From NCBI GenBank assembly GCA_030279155.1, contig CM059036.1:16361501-16425500 (forward strand): 64,000 nucleotides of DNA, written 5' to 3'. The notes under the pieces were generated by a model that saw only the letters and a program-made list of their open reading frames with translations, did not search any database and was not told the origin of the DNA. Shown piece by piece: positions 25,701-38,000 of this stretch (within the stretch, counting starts at the first letter, position 1; each line of letters starts with the position of its first letter). Source of the stretch: Forsythia viridissima. Taxonomy: Eukaryota; Streptophyta; Magnoliopsida; Lamiales; Oleaceae. The position numbers and the translations under genes are program-made.

Positions 25701-25996
25701 TTAAATCTCTCACAAGGAACTGTTCTACTCTTTGGTGTGATAATCTAAGTGCTAAGGCACTTTCTTCAAATCCTGTCTATCATGTGCACACAAAACATAT
25801 AGAGATTGATATCCATTTTATTAGAGACAAGGTTATTGGCAAAGAGTTACAAATATGTTACATTACTTCCTTCGAACAAATAGCAGACTTGCTTACAAAA
25901 CCTCTCTCACGTTCTCGGTTTTTGTTTCTAAAAGACAAACTTGGAGTTGCCAAAGCACACTCTAGTTTGAGGAAGGATGTTAAGAATGAAAGTTAG
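22776..25996 (+). pseudogene. Copia element 2 pol relic (integrase, RT, RNase H)
   Basis: Pieces in order: the end of the protease region, GAG-pre-integrase (VWHRRLGHHS, CDACQYGKSH), integrase, RT (LYGLRQAPRAWYE; LIYVDDIV near 25010) and RNase H (SSTEAEYRALA; ending ADLLTKPLSRSRF). Stop codons and frameshifts occur throughout, for example TAA replacing a sense codon after RAWYE. The terminal stop lies a few bases inside the 3' LTR. Confidence 0.9.
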
Positions 25997-26308
25997 GACC
26001 AATCGGCTCATATTTGTCAACACTGAGGACTAATATGCAATAGTTAAGGAGTATCAGAATGAGTCACTATTTTGAGCTGCATTATACCTGATTTTGGTAT
26101 TGAAATGGAATAACAGAATCTTCATTCCTTGAATTCAGGAAGTGTACAATTAATTAGACACTTGTTAATAGATGAGTGGTTAATAGAGTGTATAATCCAT
26201 TGTGTATGTATTGCGTTGATCAACCGTCTGTAGTATAATACCAACACATTGTATTAAAATGTATTATCAAGAATTTTATCTTCAATAAAGCTTTTAAAAT
26301 TTAATTCA
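25978..26308 (+). repeat. 3' LTR of Copia element 2
   Basis: Begins TGTTAAGAATG and ends near TTTAATTCA, aligning with 20000-20322. Many substitutions separate the copies, which indicates an old insertion. The end is uncertain by a few bases. Confidence 0.82.
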
Positions 26309-28602
26309 ACTTACAATTGACTGATTTTTTACATTATTATTAACTTGTACTTTTTGGTCATTCTCAATCAAGTATACCTTCTCAACTTGCATTTGTTAAA
26401 CAATATAATTTTCTATGCATCAAAAATTTAACTTGAATGTGGTTCTTCACTTCATATTTTTTGGATCAACTCTAAATTATTTAACTTTTGGTTCAGAAAA
26501 CACCGAGTGACTTCATGGTGGTTGTTAAAACCTTGAAAAAATTAGTTCCAAAGAAAGTGTTATTTTTCACAATATGTACATGTTGTGAACATTATTTTTC
26601 AACTAGCCCTCTAGGCAGCTCAATTGCGGTTGAACATTACTTTATATCATACAAATAATTCTTCTAGGGTATATTTGATAATAGACAACATGATTGAATA
26701 GTGTTATGACTTATAAGTAATAAAAAATTTAATGTTACTTTCGTGTTGAACCAACTTGTTAGATTTGACTTCAACAAATAGTGAAAGTGGTTATAGATAT
26801 AGAGGGTTTAGTTTGGAATAAGCAAAATTTACACTACCTTTGTCGTATTTTGAGTGAACTATGTCGAGATAGTTAAGACATTCTCTAACACTTGTCTTGT
26901 TTATTTTGTGAGCGCTTATGAAAAGATGAAATTAGCTTGGACGAATTCGACATAGTTAAGACATTCACTAACACTTGTCTTGTTTATTTTGTAAGCGTTT
27001 ATGGAAGGATGAAATTAGCTTTGACGAAAATTTCTTAGACATATGTTCTTGAAAATCAAAATGTAAAACAAGTATTAGCATATCATATTTTAAATTATGC
27101 AATTGTAAAATCACTTTATTTTAAATCTTTTTTATTCGGTGATATATTCTATCACCGATACATGGTAAGAATTAATATTATTGATGGTCACTAAACATAT
27201 ATCAAAATGTTAATTGGGACACTAAACTCCCTTTTTTTTTTTTTTTTTGTTTGGTACTTTCAACCAATGCACACGTATTCTACTTTCGTTTCAATTTTGT
27301 CACTTTGCTTTGTCCATTTCCGCTAACTAGTAAAATTTAACGTGATCATTAAATAATAATTCAATGTTGAGTTGGTATATAACGTGTCAAAAAATGTTGC
27401 TTAATGAACAATGTCACCACTCTTCATATCATATGTTTTACACAACCCATCTTCCAAAATCAATCAAATATATATATTGTTACACAATAAAAGTTATGCC
27501 CGTGTTTGAAAGTGTTGAAATTATTTTTTAAGTGTATGTAAATTGTGGTTCTTATAAAAGTGTGAATTATATGTGGATAGTAAGTTGTGAGTCCTACAAA
27601 ATAAGTAAATAAAAGCAATTTGACTTTTTGAAATTATAATTGAAGCAACGGCAAACAAGCACTTAAATATACAAGTTTAGGTTGTTTTTAAATGACCAAC
27701 AATTAGTGAGCACAAAAAGACACATTTCCTCAACTATGCTAAAACATTGAAATTGCTTGGATAGAAGTAGAAACATCCAAGTCTCATATGCTAAAATCAA
27801 CCACACTAGATTGCAAGTATTTGGAGTGGGCATAAATGCACAATCAATCAATTATCTAAGCTACCAAACTCACCAATATTCATTCCATTCCCTAGGACTG
27901 ACTATGACTACTTCTTCACTATCTTTGCCGCTCATTCCGGCCTATAATTATTAATTAAAAAAAACTCCTTAAATTTCTATTATTAGCAATTAAATTTTGG
28001 GTAAAAGACATTAGAGGTCACCACTTCTTTTTTTTTTGGGTCAAATTCATCAATAAAGTTTCAATTTGATCTCTATCAATTCGGACAAAAAATTTATTGT
28101 TTTTTTGAAGTGTTAGAAGGCCTTTCATGCGTGGACAATATGGACATTAGTGGACTTGTTAATTGCCTGGTTGTGTAATAATTATGTCTTTTAATTTGTA
28201 AAAATCATGTTTACGTAACAAGTTTCAGTTTCATGACTTTTGTGTTAAAATGTGAGTCTATATCGTTGTCTAATGTCGAGAAAAGTCTACATTAAAAAAT
28301 ACGTCTACCACGTAGTAAAGGATGTTAAATTTGGTGACAAATCGTTATTAACGACCAATTCGAAACAAAATCAAAACTTCAATAGTAAGTTTGAAACAAA
28401 GAAAAAAGTTGAGACGATAAGATGAAATTCCCCTCAAAATGAAGTGACCTGTATTGTTTGTTGTCCATTAAACTAACCAGTAATGGGTAACCACTCTTAA
28501 AAAATTCAGGAAAAAAAGGAAAAAAAGAAAGTAAAACTCCTTCAATCTTATTAACCCAACCACATAAATTTAGAGCTACATTGTTCTTCCTCCGAAAGGT
28601 TA
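26309..28602. other. Intergenic AT-rich DNA
   Basis: No gene recognised. It contains the tandem pair at 26861-27026, a T tract near 27232-27248 and short random ORFs. Confidence 0.5.
26861..27026. repeat. Two-copy tandem repeat, 83-bp period
   Basis: ATAGTTAAGACATTC(T/A)C followed by TAACACTTGTCTTG recurs 83 bp later, and the similarity extends to GATGAAATTAGCTT(G/T)GACGAA. About six or seven differences separate the copies. Confidence 0.85.
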
Positions 28603-28610
28603 TTATAAAT

Positions 28611-29157
28611 TAAGGGTAGACAAAACTACCTAAATGAAAAGAATCGAATCGAATGGAGCGGTTTAGTTCGATTCTTCTTATTTTAAATAAGGCAATAGGT
28701 AATACAAACCAAAATCGATCGTTTATGATTTGGATATAGATTCTAGACTTAAAATCGAATAACCGAATAGAATTGAACCAACTTTATTGTTTTTAAATTT
28801 TCTTTGAAAATTTAGCCCATAAAAATAAAATATTTTATTTTCATGTTTGTTATTTTGTACTGAGATGAAATCCTGTGTGCAAAACTTAATATATTGTTGT
28901 TTTATGATTAAAATAGATTTGAAAATTATGCTTTTTAGATTGTTATGCTGTTTTAAGCAAAAAGAATAAAATCAGTTAGAAATATGACAATTTTAATAAC
29001 TTTAATTATGGAAATGAACCAAACTGTTCGGTTCAGGTTTAGTTACATAATTCAAGTTGGAACTAATAATTCTATTTACAAGATACTTGGTGGTTTTCAG
29101 TTGTGTTCGGTTTTCTTCGGAATCGAACCGACCCGAACCGGACCGTGTCCACCCCTA
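28611..29157. mobile_element. Non-autonomous hAT element with 8-bp TSD
   Basis: The 547-bp segment starts TAAGGGTAGACA and ends TGTCCACCCCTA, imperfect inverse termini. It is flanked by TTATAAAT (28603-28610) and TTATAGAT (29158-29165), seven of eight bases matching. Subterminal blocks rich in CGAATCG and CCGAACCG motifs lie in inverted arrangement near both ends. There is no transposase ORF. The termini resemble those of Ac-like hAT elements. Confidence 0.8.
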
Positions 29158-29165
29158 TTATAGAT

Positions 29166-31122
29166 AGCTTTTATAGTCAGATAAATGATTTAATTTCACT
29201 AATGATCATTGAAGTTCAATTTTTTTTAAAAAAAATTAGTTAGTAAAGTATTTTTATGACTCATTTAGTTACTAAAGTTATATAATATTACATAATTGAT
29301 AACTATGTTAGTCTTGTAACGATATATCAAACCTAATAGTTGTTTAACTTTAACGGTCATTAAAGTGATCGATTCTTTTTCATGGGACTTTCTGTTTTAG
29401 TTTTATTGGGACCTTTTTACTATTAAAAACACGTTTGAATTAAAAGGAGTAATTTGAGATTTTGCTGGCTAAACATGATGTTCTTTCTACTAAGAATTGT
29501 ATTCTATGTTGAAAATCTGTAATTTCACGACATGCACACAACAATCATTAGTCATTATCGATGTTTAATTGGTTGATGTCGGATCTAGACTGTATGCTGC
29601 TAAAAGAGTGATAAATTACATGTAATATTATTTTAATTTAATAATTAAATAGATGACGAAAATACTTTAATAATCAATTTAAAATTTTACTTCAACTTTA
29701 TTATCCATTTGTGAAATTAACTCTCAAATAAATTGATTGTTACACTTAAATCCATTTCACAAAAGTGTTCACAAATCACAACAAAATGTCCACTTCAAAT
29801 TCTTTTTTTAAACTAATTTTTAATCACATATTTTATCAACTTTTATTTAAATTTCTTAAAAAATTACTTTTAAACTCCATCAAACTTTTATTAAAATTTA
29901 TTAAAAAATTACTTTTAAACTCTACCAAACAAGCATTTAATTGTATGACATGAGTCACCTCAAAATATTGTGACACACTTTATTTATAATAAACGTAAGT
30001 CTATTGAATTTTATTTTTATTTAAAATACTTAACTATTTTGATAACTAGATAAATTGGGACCATATAAAAATTTTATCCACAATAATAAAAGATCTTATA
30101 TTGAATGTTTTTGTACATGCTCTTATTCATGTATCTGTGTAATTTCGATATATAGCAAAAAAAACCTACAAATTATTAATAGAAAAAGTTATCAAGATTC
30201 AAGAGAGTGCGTGAGAGAATATAAAAAGTTAGGCATGGATGCTCTATGTAATGATGAAATCCCTGTAATGAAAAAGGAAATAAAGAACAAATCTACGGTT
30301 ACCAAAAATTAAAGGCACACTAGATGTTATTGCTCAGTACGGAAAAGAGGCCAATCTGATATCTTAAAGGCCGCCCTATTCATCATTTTATCAGGTTGTT
30401 CTTGCCACTTTACTAAAATAACATAAAATGTCATAATCATGTTAAAATTCTAGTAATAATTTCTTGTGTTTACCCTATAATGCTCGATTTCTGCAAAAAG
30501 ATTGAATTTTATGCAGATTGGATCTCATTTGGGAGTAACCCTCTTCTCGTTTTTGTGAATCTTGAAATGGTCTCTTAAAAATGAGTTTCGGCCTTTTTTC
30601 CCGGAGGTTTGTTTTCTCTTCCATTGAATTTCTCCTGCTCCTTCTTTTAGTGTATTTTTCCGTTACTTGTTCATATGGGGTGTTCTTTTTTGTTTTATTA
30701 TTTTTATTTTTTTGTTCCTTTTGTGATTATACTGGCATTTAGCACATTACTGGTTGTGATTTTGTGATTTGGTGTGGTGTTTTAATGGGCATATGGATTG
30801 CAATTCAATTTTTTTGTTCTTGTTGACTTTCACCTGGTGGGTGTCTACGTGTGCGATTTTCTTTCTGGTTGTGGAATTGAACTGTTGTACCGTAATTTTG
30901 GTTCTTTCTTTTCGAGAAGAAAAGGGAGTTACAATTTATTTTGCCTTAAATGGTCAGATTAATAGGAAACTGTCATCTTTTTGCCATCACCTTTCTGAAT
31001 TATGTAGGGCTTAAACTTTAATTTGTTTATGTAGGTGAATAAACAAGAATGAGATCAACATATCTGGATAATCAGAAAATTAATGTCTTGATTGGTATGT
31101 TTCGTGAAAATAAGGATACAAG
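29166..31122. other. Intergenic region and upstream part of the F-box pseudogene
   Basis: AT-rich, no protein-like ORF. A short repeated block (TTAAAAAATTACTTTTAAACTC) occurs twice near 29860 and 29905. The T-rich part from about 30480 onward has the look of a former promoter, 5' UTR and leader intron, since the TTTATGTAG acceptor-like sequence near 31030 lies just ahead of the pseudogene. That reading is inference. Confidence 0.45.
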
Positions 31123-32849
31123 ATGACATCTCAAAGATTTTCTAAAGACGAACATATCCATCGGGATTTAGAGCTTTGAGTGTGTCAAAACGTCTTGTTA
31201 GAAGTGTGAGCCAGAAACTGAAAAGAAAGAACAGTAGAAATGAGGGTGATGAAGAGGACAAGACAAGGGGTGTGTCCCTTCGATGTCTCACTCTTTATGG
31301 CAGAGGTGGAGGTTGCAAAGTAGTTGCTGACACGGGTGAAGAATATGGCGATCCGGGCAGTAGAAGACGGTCAAGTGCGAGCGAGGAGGGGAAATGTTAC
31401 ACTACAATATATGGAAATGAAGAAGTAGTTGTGGATTGCTTTTCCTATGGGATGAAAGAGAAATTCTGGAGGAGGAATAACCGAAAGCTTCTAACATTTG
31501 AAGAAACACTACAAAATAGTAGCATGAATGCCTGTCTTCCAGATGACATTTTGGAAATGTGCTTGGTAAGGCTCCCGCTAATGAGTCTTGCAAACGCTCG
31601 TCTTGTATGCAAGAAATGGAGAAACTTGACAACAACACCTCGGTTCATGCAGATGAGAAGGGAAGGCTTATTCCAAAGTCCATGGCTGTTTCTCTTTGGT
31701 GTTGTTAAGGATGGCTATTGTTCGGGGGAAATACATGCATTGGATGTTTCACTTGCCCAATGGCATAAAATCAATGCTCAAATTCTTCGTGGAAGGTTTC
31801 TTTTCTCTGATGATGTTTTTATTGTTGGAGGTTGTTCTAGCTTGACCAACTTCGGAAGGGTGGATAAGAGCTAATTCAAGACACACAACGGAGTTTTGGT
31901 TTTTAGCCCTTTGACTAAATCTTGGCGCAAAGCTGTATTGATGAAATATGATAGATCATCGCCCATTCTAGGAATTTCCGAGGTCAGTCAAGATTCTTTG
32001 GCCGTTAGAAATCAGACAAATCTATCAGACAGACATTTTTACAGGTCAAAGGTTGGTGGGGTCTCAGATGTTTATGAGGATCCTCACAGACTTTCAGTCA
32101 AACGTCAAACTAGACACTCTCTTGATGAAAGTGATATTTCATTGATTTCCAACATTAAGCCATCCAAATTTGTTACGTGAAAGACTGAAAATTCCCAAGC
32201 CAAAGATCGTAGAAAATTTGTAATGATTGCTGTGGGAGGTCTTGGATCTTGGGATGAACCATTAGACTCGGGAGAAATTTATGATTCTGTATCAAATAAA
32301 TGGACAGTGATCCAGAGACCACCTCTAGAATTTGGAGTAGCTTGTTCTGGTGTTGTATGTAATGGGATTTTCTACGTTTACTCAGAGAGTGATAAGCTTG
32401 CTGGATATGACATAGAAAGGGGATACTGGGTCAGAATTCAAACCACTCCATGTCCACCCCGTGTGCATGAGTACTATCCAAAACTTGTATCATGCAATAA
32501 TCAGCTATTCATGCTATCTGTCTCCTGGTGTGAGGGAGATGGCCAAATTGGAGGGAGAAATGAAGCAATTAGGAAAGTTTGGGCACTTGATCTCAGGTAT
32601 CTTACTTGGACAGAAGTGTCGGCACATCCCGATGCGCCAATGGACTGGAATGCTGCATTTGTTTCTGATAAAAATCTTATATTTGGTGTTGAAATGTTCA
32701 AAATATTTGGACAAGTTTTGGACTTTGTGACTACGTGTGATGTGTCCGACACGGGAATAAATTGGATTCACGTTTCAAGAAATCACGTGGCACAGGATCT
32801 GGATGCTTCTTCGTGTTTGACGAAGTCATTGGCAGTGCTACATTTGTAA
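31123..32849 (+). pseudogene. F-box/kelch-repeat gene (At5g42350-like), inactivated
   Basis: From 31176 to 32849 a single frame encodes a plant F-box/kelch protein of the At5g42350 type. A basic N-terminus comes first (VSKRLVRSVSQKLKRK), then an F-box (LPDDILEMCLVRLPLMSLANARLVCKKWRNL) and kelch-like blades (MIAVGGLGSWDEPLDSGEIY; WALDLRYLTWTEV). Such proteins are substrate adaptors of SCF ubiquitin ligases. Three lesions are visible. An ATG at 31123 opens a frame that hits TGA at 31177-31179, as though one base were lost. Then in-frame TAA at 31872-31874 and TGA at 32178-32180. The rest of the frame is well kept, so inactivation is recent or these are sequence errors. The native start is inferred. 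The copy does not look retroprocessed. Confidence 0.85.
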
Positions 32850-34266
32850 CCAAGCTAGACCTGCAAACTTTTACAATGATCCAAGTTTTAATTACTTTTT
32901 TTTTTTCTCATTATTGAATCATGTCCCGAGCGATTCATGATATACCTTCTTACTCGATTTTTTTGATCAGATGGACCTTGGATTGCTTATTTTTCTAATT
33001 TATTCTTGTCTGTTGGAATTGTTTGGCCCTAACATAATTTCTTCACAAGGATAGAAGCAAATTACTATTTATGCACATATTCTTTTGCATGCAGTTGCCT
33101 TGATGTTTACTTATTGGAGACTAGTAAATCAAAATACAGTGGACTGATCCATTGAAGGGGAAGGTAAGGAAATGGGAATCTTGTAACTTTCGTGTTTTAT
33201 AACGCAAAAGAGAAGGTAAAGTAAATGATTTTATCTTTATATAGGAGTCCTCTGTTTATCGGCGACTTACAGTGACCAAGTAGTACCTCAGTTTACAAAT
33301 GTTAGTTGACACTTGTGTTGATGCATCAAGTGGTATTATTTGGGTTGTTTTTGCACCATTCCTTGTGTAGCAACAAGGAAAATGTTTACTGTACCTGATC
33401 ATGCGAAAGCGTTTACTTGACACTAACTGTGTTTTATGCAATGTTACTACTGAAACATGGATAATTCATTTTTGTATTGCCCCCTTCTTAGTAGATGAAA
33501 CTAGTTTGTGTATGTTGAGCTTAATCCACCCAGTCCCACACTGTTTTCCACGAGTCGGTTACAGGTCAGGACTTTTGCACTACTGAATTGAATAAATGCT
33601 CTTTCATATTTAGGCCCGTTTTGGTATATGGTGATTGGTTAAAGATAACGAATAAAATTTTTTATATTTTGGTTGGACGGAATTGATGTCATGATACTTT
33701 TAACCCGATAACAATTTAAGGTTATAAATAAACTAAAAATTTAAAGTAATTTTCAAAATACTTTGTCACCCATTTTGTTTTTACCAAGATATTGTTTCGT
33801 ATTAATGATAGTTTTGTTAATTTTTAAGTTCATTAAATATAACAACTTTCCGTAAAAATTCAATTATAGCTTTTTAGAAAAGTTTAAAATTTGAGCTTCT
33901 CTAAAACAGTTTTTTTAAGTTATTTTTTTTTAAAAAAGTACTTATTGAATTTAGCCAATCAACTATAAATATAATAAAAAACACTTTTATTATTTAAAAA
34001 GTGCTTTTGGACCTCAAAAAAACCTTTCCAAATACACTATAACTATATTTAGAATTTATGGTATATATATTTTTTCATATAATTATTTTTAGAGCATGAA
34101 AATGATTCTTTGGCAGAATCGATTTTTTTGTAAGGTTTATATGGGTACCAATGGTTAATAAAAAATTTAAAGTCAATGTCTACTTATTCAACCAAGCTAA
34201 CAGTGTACAGACAATTTGCTTTTGAAATTGTGCAAAATTATTTCTATAGCCCTCGTTGTATTAATA
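32850..34266. other. Intergenic DNA after the F-box pseudogene
   Basis: The first few hundred bases may be the old 3' UTR. The rest is AT-rich with no recognised gene. Confidence 0.5.
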
Positions 34267-34274
34267 TTTGAACG

Positions 34275-34451
34275 TAGGGGAGGATTTTTTTTGGGGGGGG
34301 GGGGGGGGGGCGGCGGGCTACACCCCGGGCCCGCCCCAAGAAAAGTTTTTTTTTTTTCAGTGTAAATTTTTTTTATTTTCTTAGTATCAGTCCGTGCGAA
34401 TTTTTTTTTTTTTCAGAATCTAGGCTCAAAAAATTCTTGGATCCACCACTG
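34275..34451. mobile_element. Short hAT-like MITE carrying an 18-G tract
   Basis: The 177-bp segment starts TAGGGGAGGATT and ends GGATCCACCACTG. It is flanked by an exact 8-bp duplication TTTGAACG (34267-34274, 34452-34459). The inner sequence contains 18 consecutive G (34293-34310), then GC-rich blocks, then T tracts. The termini are imperfect inverses. The exact TSD supports a hAT origin. Confidence 0.82.
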
Positions 34452-34957
34452 TTTGAACGTGTCAAAATTAAGAATGAAACTGAAATGTAAAGAAATTAAA
34501 AATTATAGGAGTCAAATATTGTATAATGGTGGGCCAGTTTAAAAATATTATAATTGCATTTTCAAATTGGAAACTTTCAAATTTCACAAAAAACAAATTT
34601 TAAGTAGACATGCCCTTAAATAGTAGTCTATTTATGTATATGTAAATAATGACAAAGGGGGAGACTTTGACCACTTAGTTTCTTCGATGCAGTGTAACTA
34701 GTCATCCAGATTTTTTTCAATGAAAAATTAGAAACTTTCTTTGCAATTTCATTTTTATTGATCTGTGTATAAGCGTTCAAGTAGGAGCGGTGGATACCTG
34801 TTTCAATCGCTTTTTCCAGGAACTGGGTATGACATGTCGTGACAGACAAGTCGTTTCTTGTGTTTTCTCCTCACTTATTCTTTGTATTTTCCAGGAAGAA
34901 TCATGAGTTCATGACTAGATATGATTCTACAAGTGGCTGAATACTTTGCTACCAAGC

Positions 34958-34968
34958 TTATATATTGG
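34958..34968 (+). promoter_or_regulatory. Candidate TATA box of the NLR gene
   Basis: CTTATATATTG lies about 90 bp upstream of the NLR start codon, at a fitting distance for a core promoter with a short leader. Motif and position only. Confidence 0.4.
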
Positions 34969-35054
34969 CTGCTCGAACTCGACTGGCTGTATTGCTAAGA
35001 GTTTTCATTCTCAGAGAGAAATATATATTGACAGAGAGACAATAAGGAGCGTCC

Positions 35055-38000
35055 ATGGCGCTTGACGCGGTTGTCTCTGTGATTATTCAGAAACTGAGGG
35101 ATATGGTAGCAGAAGAATCAATAACTCTCAATAAGGTGATTGGGACTCAACTGAAGGAGATGCAGGAGGCGCTGGTGAAAATGCAAGGCTTCTTCATTGA
35201 TGCTTCTGACAAGGAAACAAATGTTGAAGCCATCAAGAAATGGACAGGTGAATATCTGCAAAATCTCTACTCTGTGGAGGATGCAATCGAATCTTTTGCT
35301 CTTCGCATCACACGCCAGAGGAAGAAGATGGGATTTCTGATGAACCATGCTCTCTTTCTTAAGAATTTCACTGCTTGCAAAATGCTTAGCAGGAAATTGG
35401 TGAAAATTCAGAGAGAAATTGATTTTCTCAATGATCACAAGCCCGTTGATGTTGAGGACGCGAGTCTCAGATCCAGACGTTCCCAACAAAATGATGAACA
35501 AAATGATGCACAAATTGATCCAACCGATGCTGTTAGCTTTAGTAGCTGGACTTACGGCTATGGTGCTGGTGAAATTCGTGAAGAAGAGAAGACAAACACG
35601 TTTGATTATGCTGAATTCAACCGTATCACACATAGTGCAAGGCATAGTTCATCAAATATTTCGTCAAATGAAGAGGACAGTCCAAAAAGTACACTCTCCA
35701 TCTATTCAAATGATATGCTGTTTCCTAGCAACACTTCAATTATTCGAGAGGGTGGTTGGCAGCACTCCGACCAGAAGCCCAGTGATGACGACGAGGCTAG
35801 TGTCAGATCCAGATGTTCCCAACCAAACGGTGCACAAATTGATCTAAATGAGTTAAGTAAATTTTCTGGTGAAAATCGTGAGGAGAACGCAAAAGTGGAG
35901 CTATACACATTTGGTTATACTGAATTGGATGATCTCACAATTAATGCAAGGCATAGGATAAGTACTTCCTCAGTTACAGAGGGCAGTAGATCAAAAGCTT
36001 TATTAAGAAGCTTTTCAAATGTTATGACATTTAAAAGTGAGTCTTCATTTATTCGAGAGCGTTGGCAACAGGCCAAACTCATCTACAACAGTACTTCTGA
36101 TGAGCAAGAACTGTACATAGTTGGTTTTAGACAGGATGTGCGTCATCTAGTGAATAGTTTAATCAAAGAGGACAGTGGGGGTGATCGAATCATCTCCCTT
36201 GTTGGTGAATTGGGCTCAGGCAAGACCACCTTGGCTCGCGCTGTTTATGGAAATAGAATCATCAAGGATTACTTCGAGTCAGGTGCTTGGGTCACCATCT
36301 CAAAAGAGTCCAGCACGGTAGATTTCCTGCGCAACCTGCTAAAACAGGTGGGAGAATCCAAGGACCAAGGCGGTGTACTCAGTGAGCAAATGCTCCAAAC
36401 TAGAGTATGGGAGCGCTTGAGGGATAAAAAGTACTTGATCGTGTTGGATGGTGTTGGGAGTGTTGATGTATGGAAAAATATAAAAAATGTATTTCCAGAT
36501 GATAAAAATGGAAGTAAGATAATCCTGACAACTTGTGACATACAAGTGGCAAAATATGCTGATCCGAATAGCCCTCCACACTACATGAAGAAGCTAGACA
36601 ATCAAGACAGCTGGAAATTGTTCTTGAATAAAGTGGGCTTAGAGGAAAGTGAAGAATGTTCAACTCTGAAGAAGAAGATTATTGAGATATGCAATGGTCT
36701 GCCCCTGAAGATTGTCCTCCTCGGCAGTCTTTTGTCAACAAAGAAAGCTGAAGGCTATGACAAATGGGCTTCAATACTTGACAGCCAAGAGCACAGCCTT
36801 GCCTCCGACACCTTGTCATTCTGCTACAATGATCTGGATGCCCACTCCAAACTCTGTCTGCTTTATTTGATGCTCTTTCCCCAAGAGTATGATATCCCAA
36901 TCAGGAGGGTGCTCCGCTTGTGGCTTGCTGAGGGATTCGTGAAGCGGCCAGAAAAACAAGACATGTGCCAAGAGATTACGGTGCAGGAGTGTTTTGACAA
37001 TCTAGTTAAGCGCAGTTTGATCCAGATCTCTAAACTGAGGTCCGATGGCAGCCCAAGAAAATGTCGTTTGCTAGGCGTTCTCCGTGATTACTTATTGGAT
37101 AAGGCCCGAGATATCTGCCTTTTCCATGTACATCGCAACTTAGATTGCCAAGAAGATGGTGGTCGATATGGTAAACGTAGGCTTGTTGAGTATGCAGATG
37201 CCAAGAATTGCTTAGATCGGTCTCAATTTCAACATTTGCGCTCTTACATATCATTCAACATCCAGAAGAAAGATATTCCGGCAAAAGAAGTAGGCAATCT
37301 TCTTAGAAATACAATAGGCAAGGGCTTTGGGTTGCTTAGGGTGCTTGATCTAGAAGGAGTATATAAACCAAGTTTGCCAGAAAATTTAGGTGATTTGTTC
37401 CACTTGAGGTATTTGGGGTTAAGGTGGACATTCTTGGACAAACTCCCCAAATCTGTAGGTGACTTGACCTACCTTGAAACTTTAGATCTGAAGCACACTT
37501 ATATAAATAGAATTCCCACTTCAATTTGGAAGTTGAAACATCTGCGGCATCTCAATCTCAATGAGATACGTCTCGACAAGGACATGCCTTTGCATCTAAG
37601 TGGTTCCTTGCCTCCACTACTGACTCTCTGGGGATTATCTGTTGATCCAGAGAGTCCAGTGAAAAAATGTTTGAGCAAGTTAACTCAACTTAGAGAATTG
37701 GGCATTTCATTCCGTTTGAGCAATTTTGATGATCACTCGAGTCAAGTAAGGAAAGGTTCTGGCAGCTTAACTCAATTTAGAGAAGATTTACTAGATTGGA
37801 TTTCAAAACTAACATCTCTTCAGTCATTGAGATTGCGATCTAAAGACGATATGGGATATCCTTCCGAGCTCAGTTTAAAGCCACTGTCAAGCTTGGAGAA
37901 ACTTTCTAACCTCTACTTGCTGGGGAAATTGCAGAAACTACCGGAGAGAGATCAATTTCCCCCAAATATCAAAGTTCTCACACTGTCAGTCTCACACCTA

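Larger units (their letters stand above)
20000..26308 (+). mobile_element. Degenerate Copia retrotransposon 2 with both LTRs
   Basis: LTRs at 20000-20322 and 25978-26308 share most of their sequence (landmarks CATTCCTTGAATTCAGGAAG and CCAACACATTGTATT). They enclose a tRNA-Met type primer site, gag, and pol in the Copia order integrase, RT, RNase H. All coding parts carry many stops and frameshifts, and the body is interrupted by a 1.2-kb solo LTR. The first base pairs of the 5' LTR have mutated (TATTAAG versus TGTTAAG). I could not find a matching 5-bp target duplication. Confidence 0.9.

Noticed and set aside
29166..31100. Small ORFs at 29765, 30055 and 30769 as genes
   Set aside because: They show no recognisable domain, no supporting splice structure and AT-driven composition.
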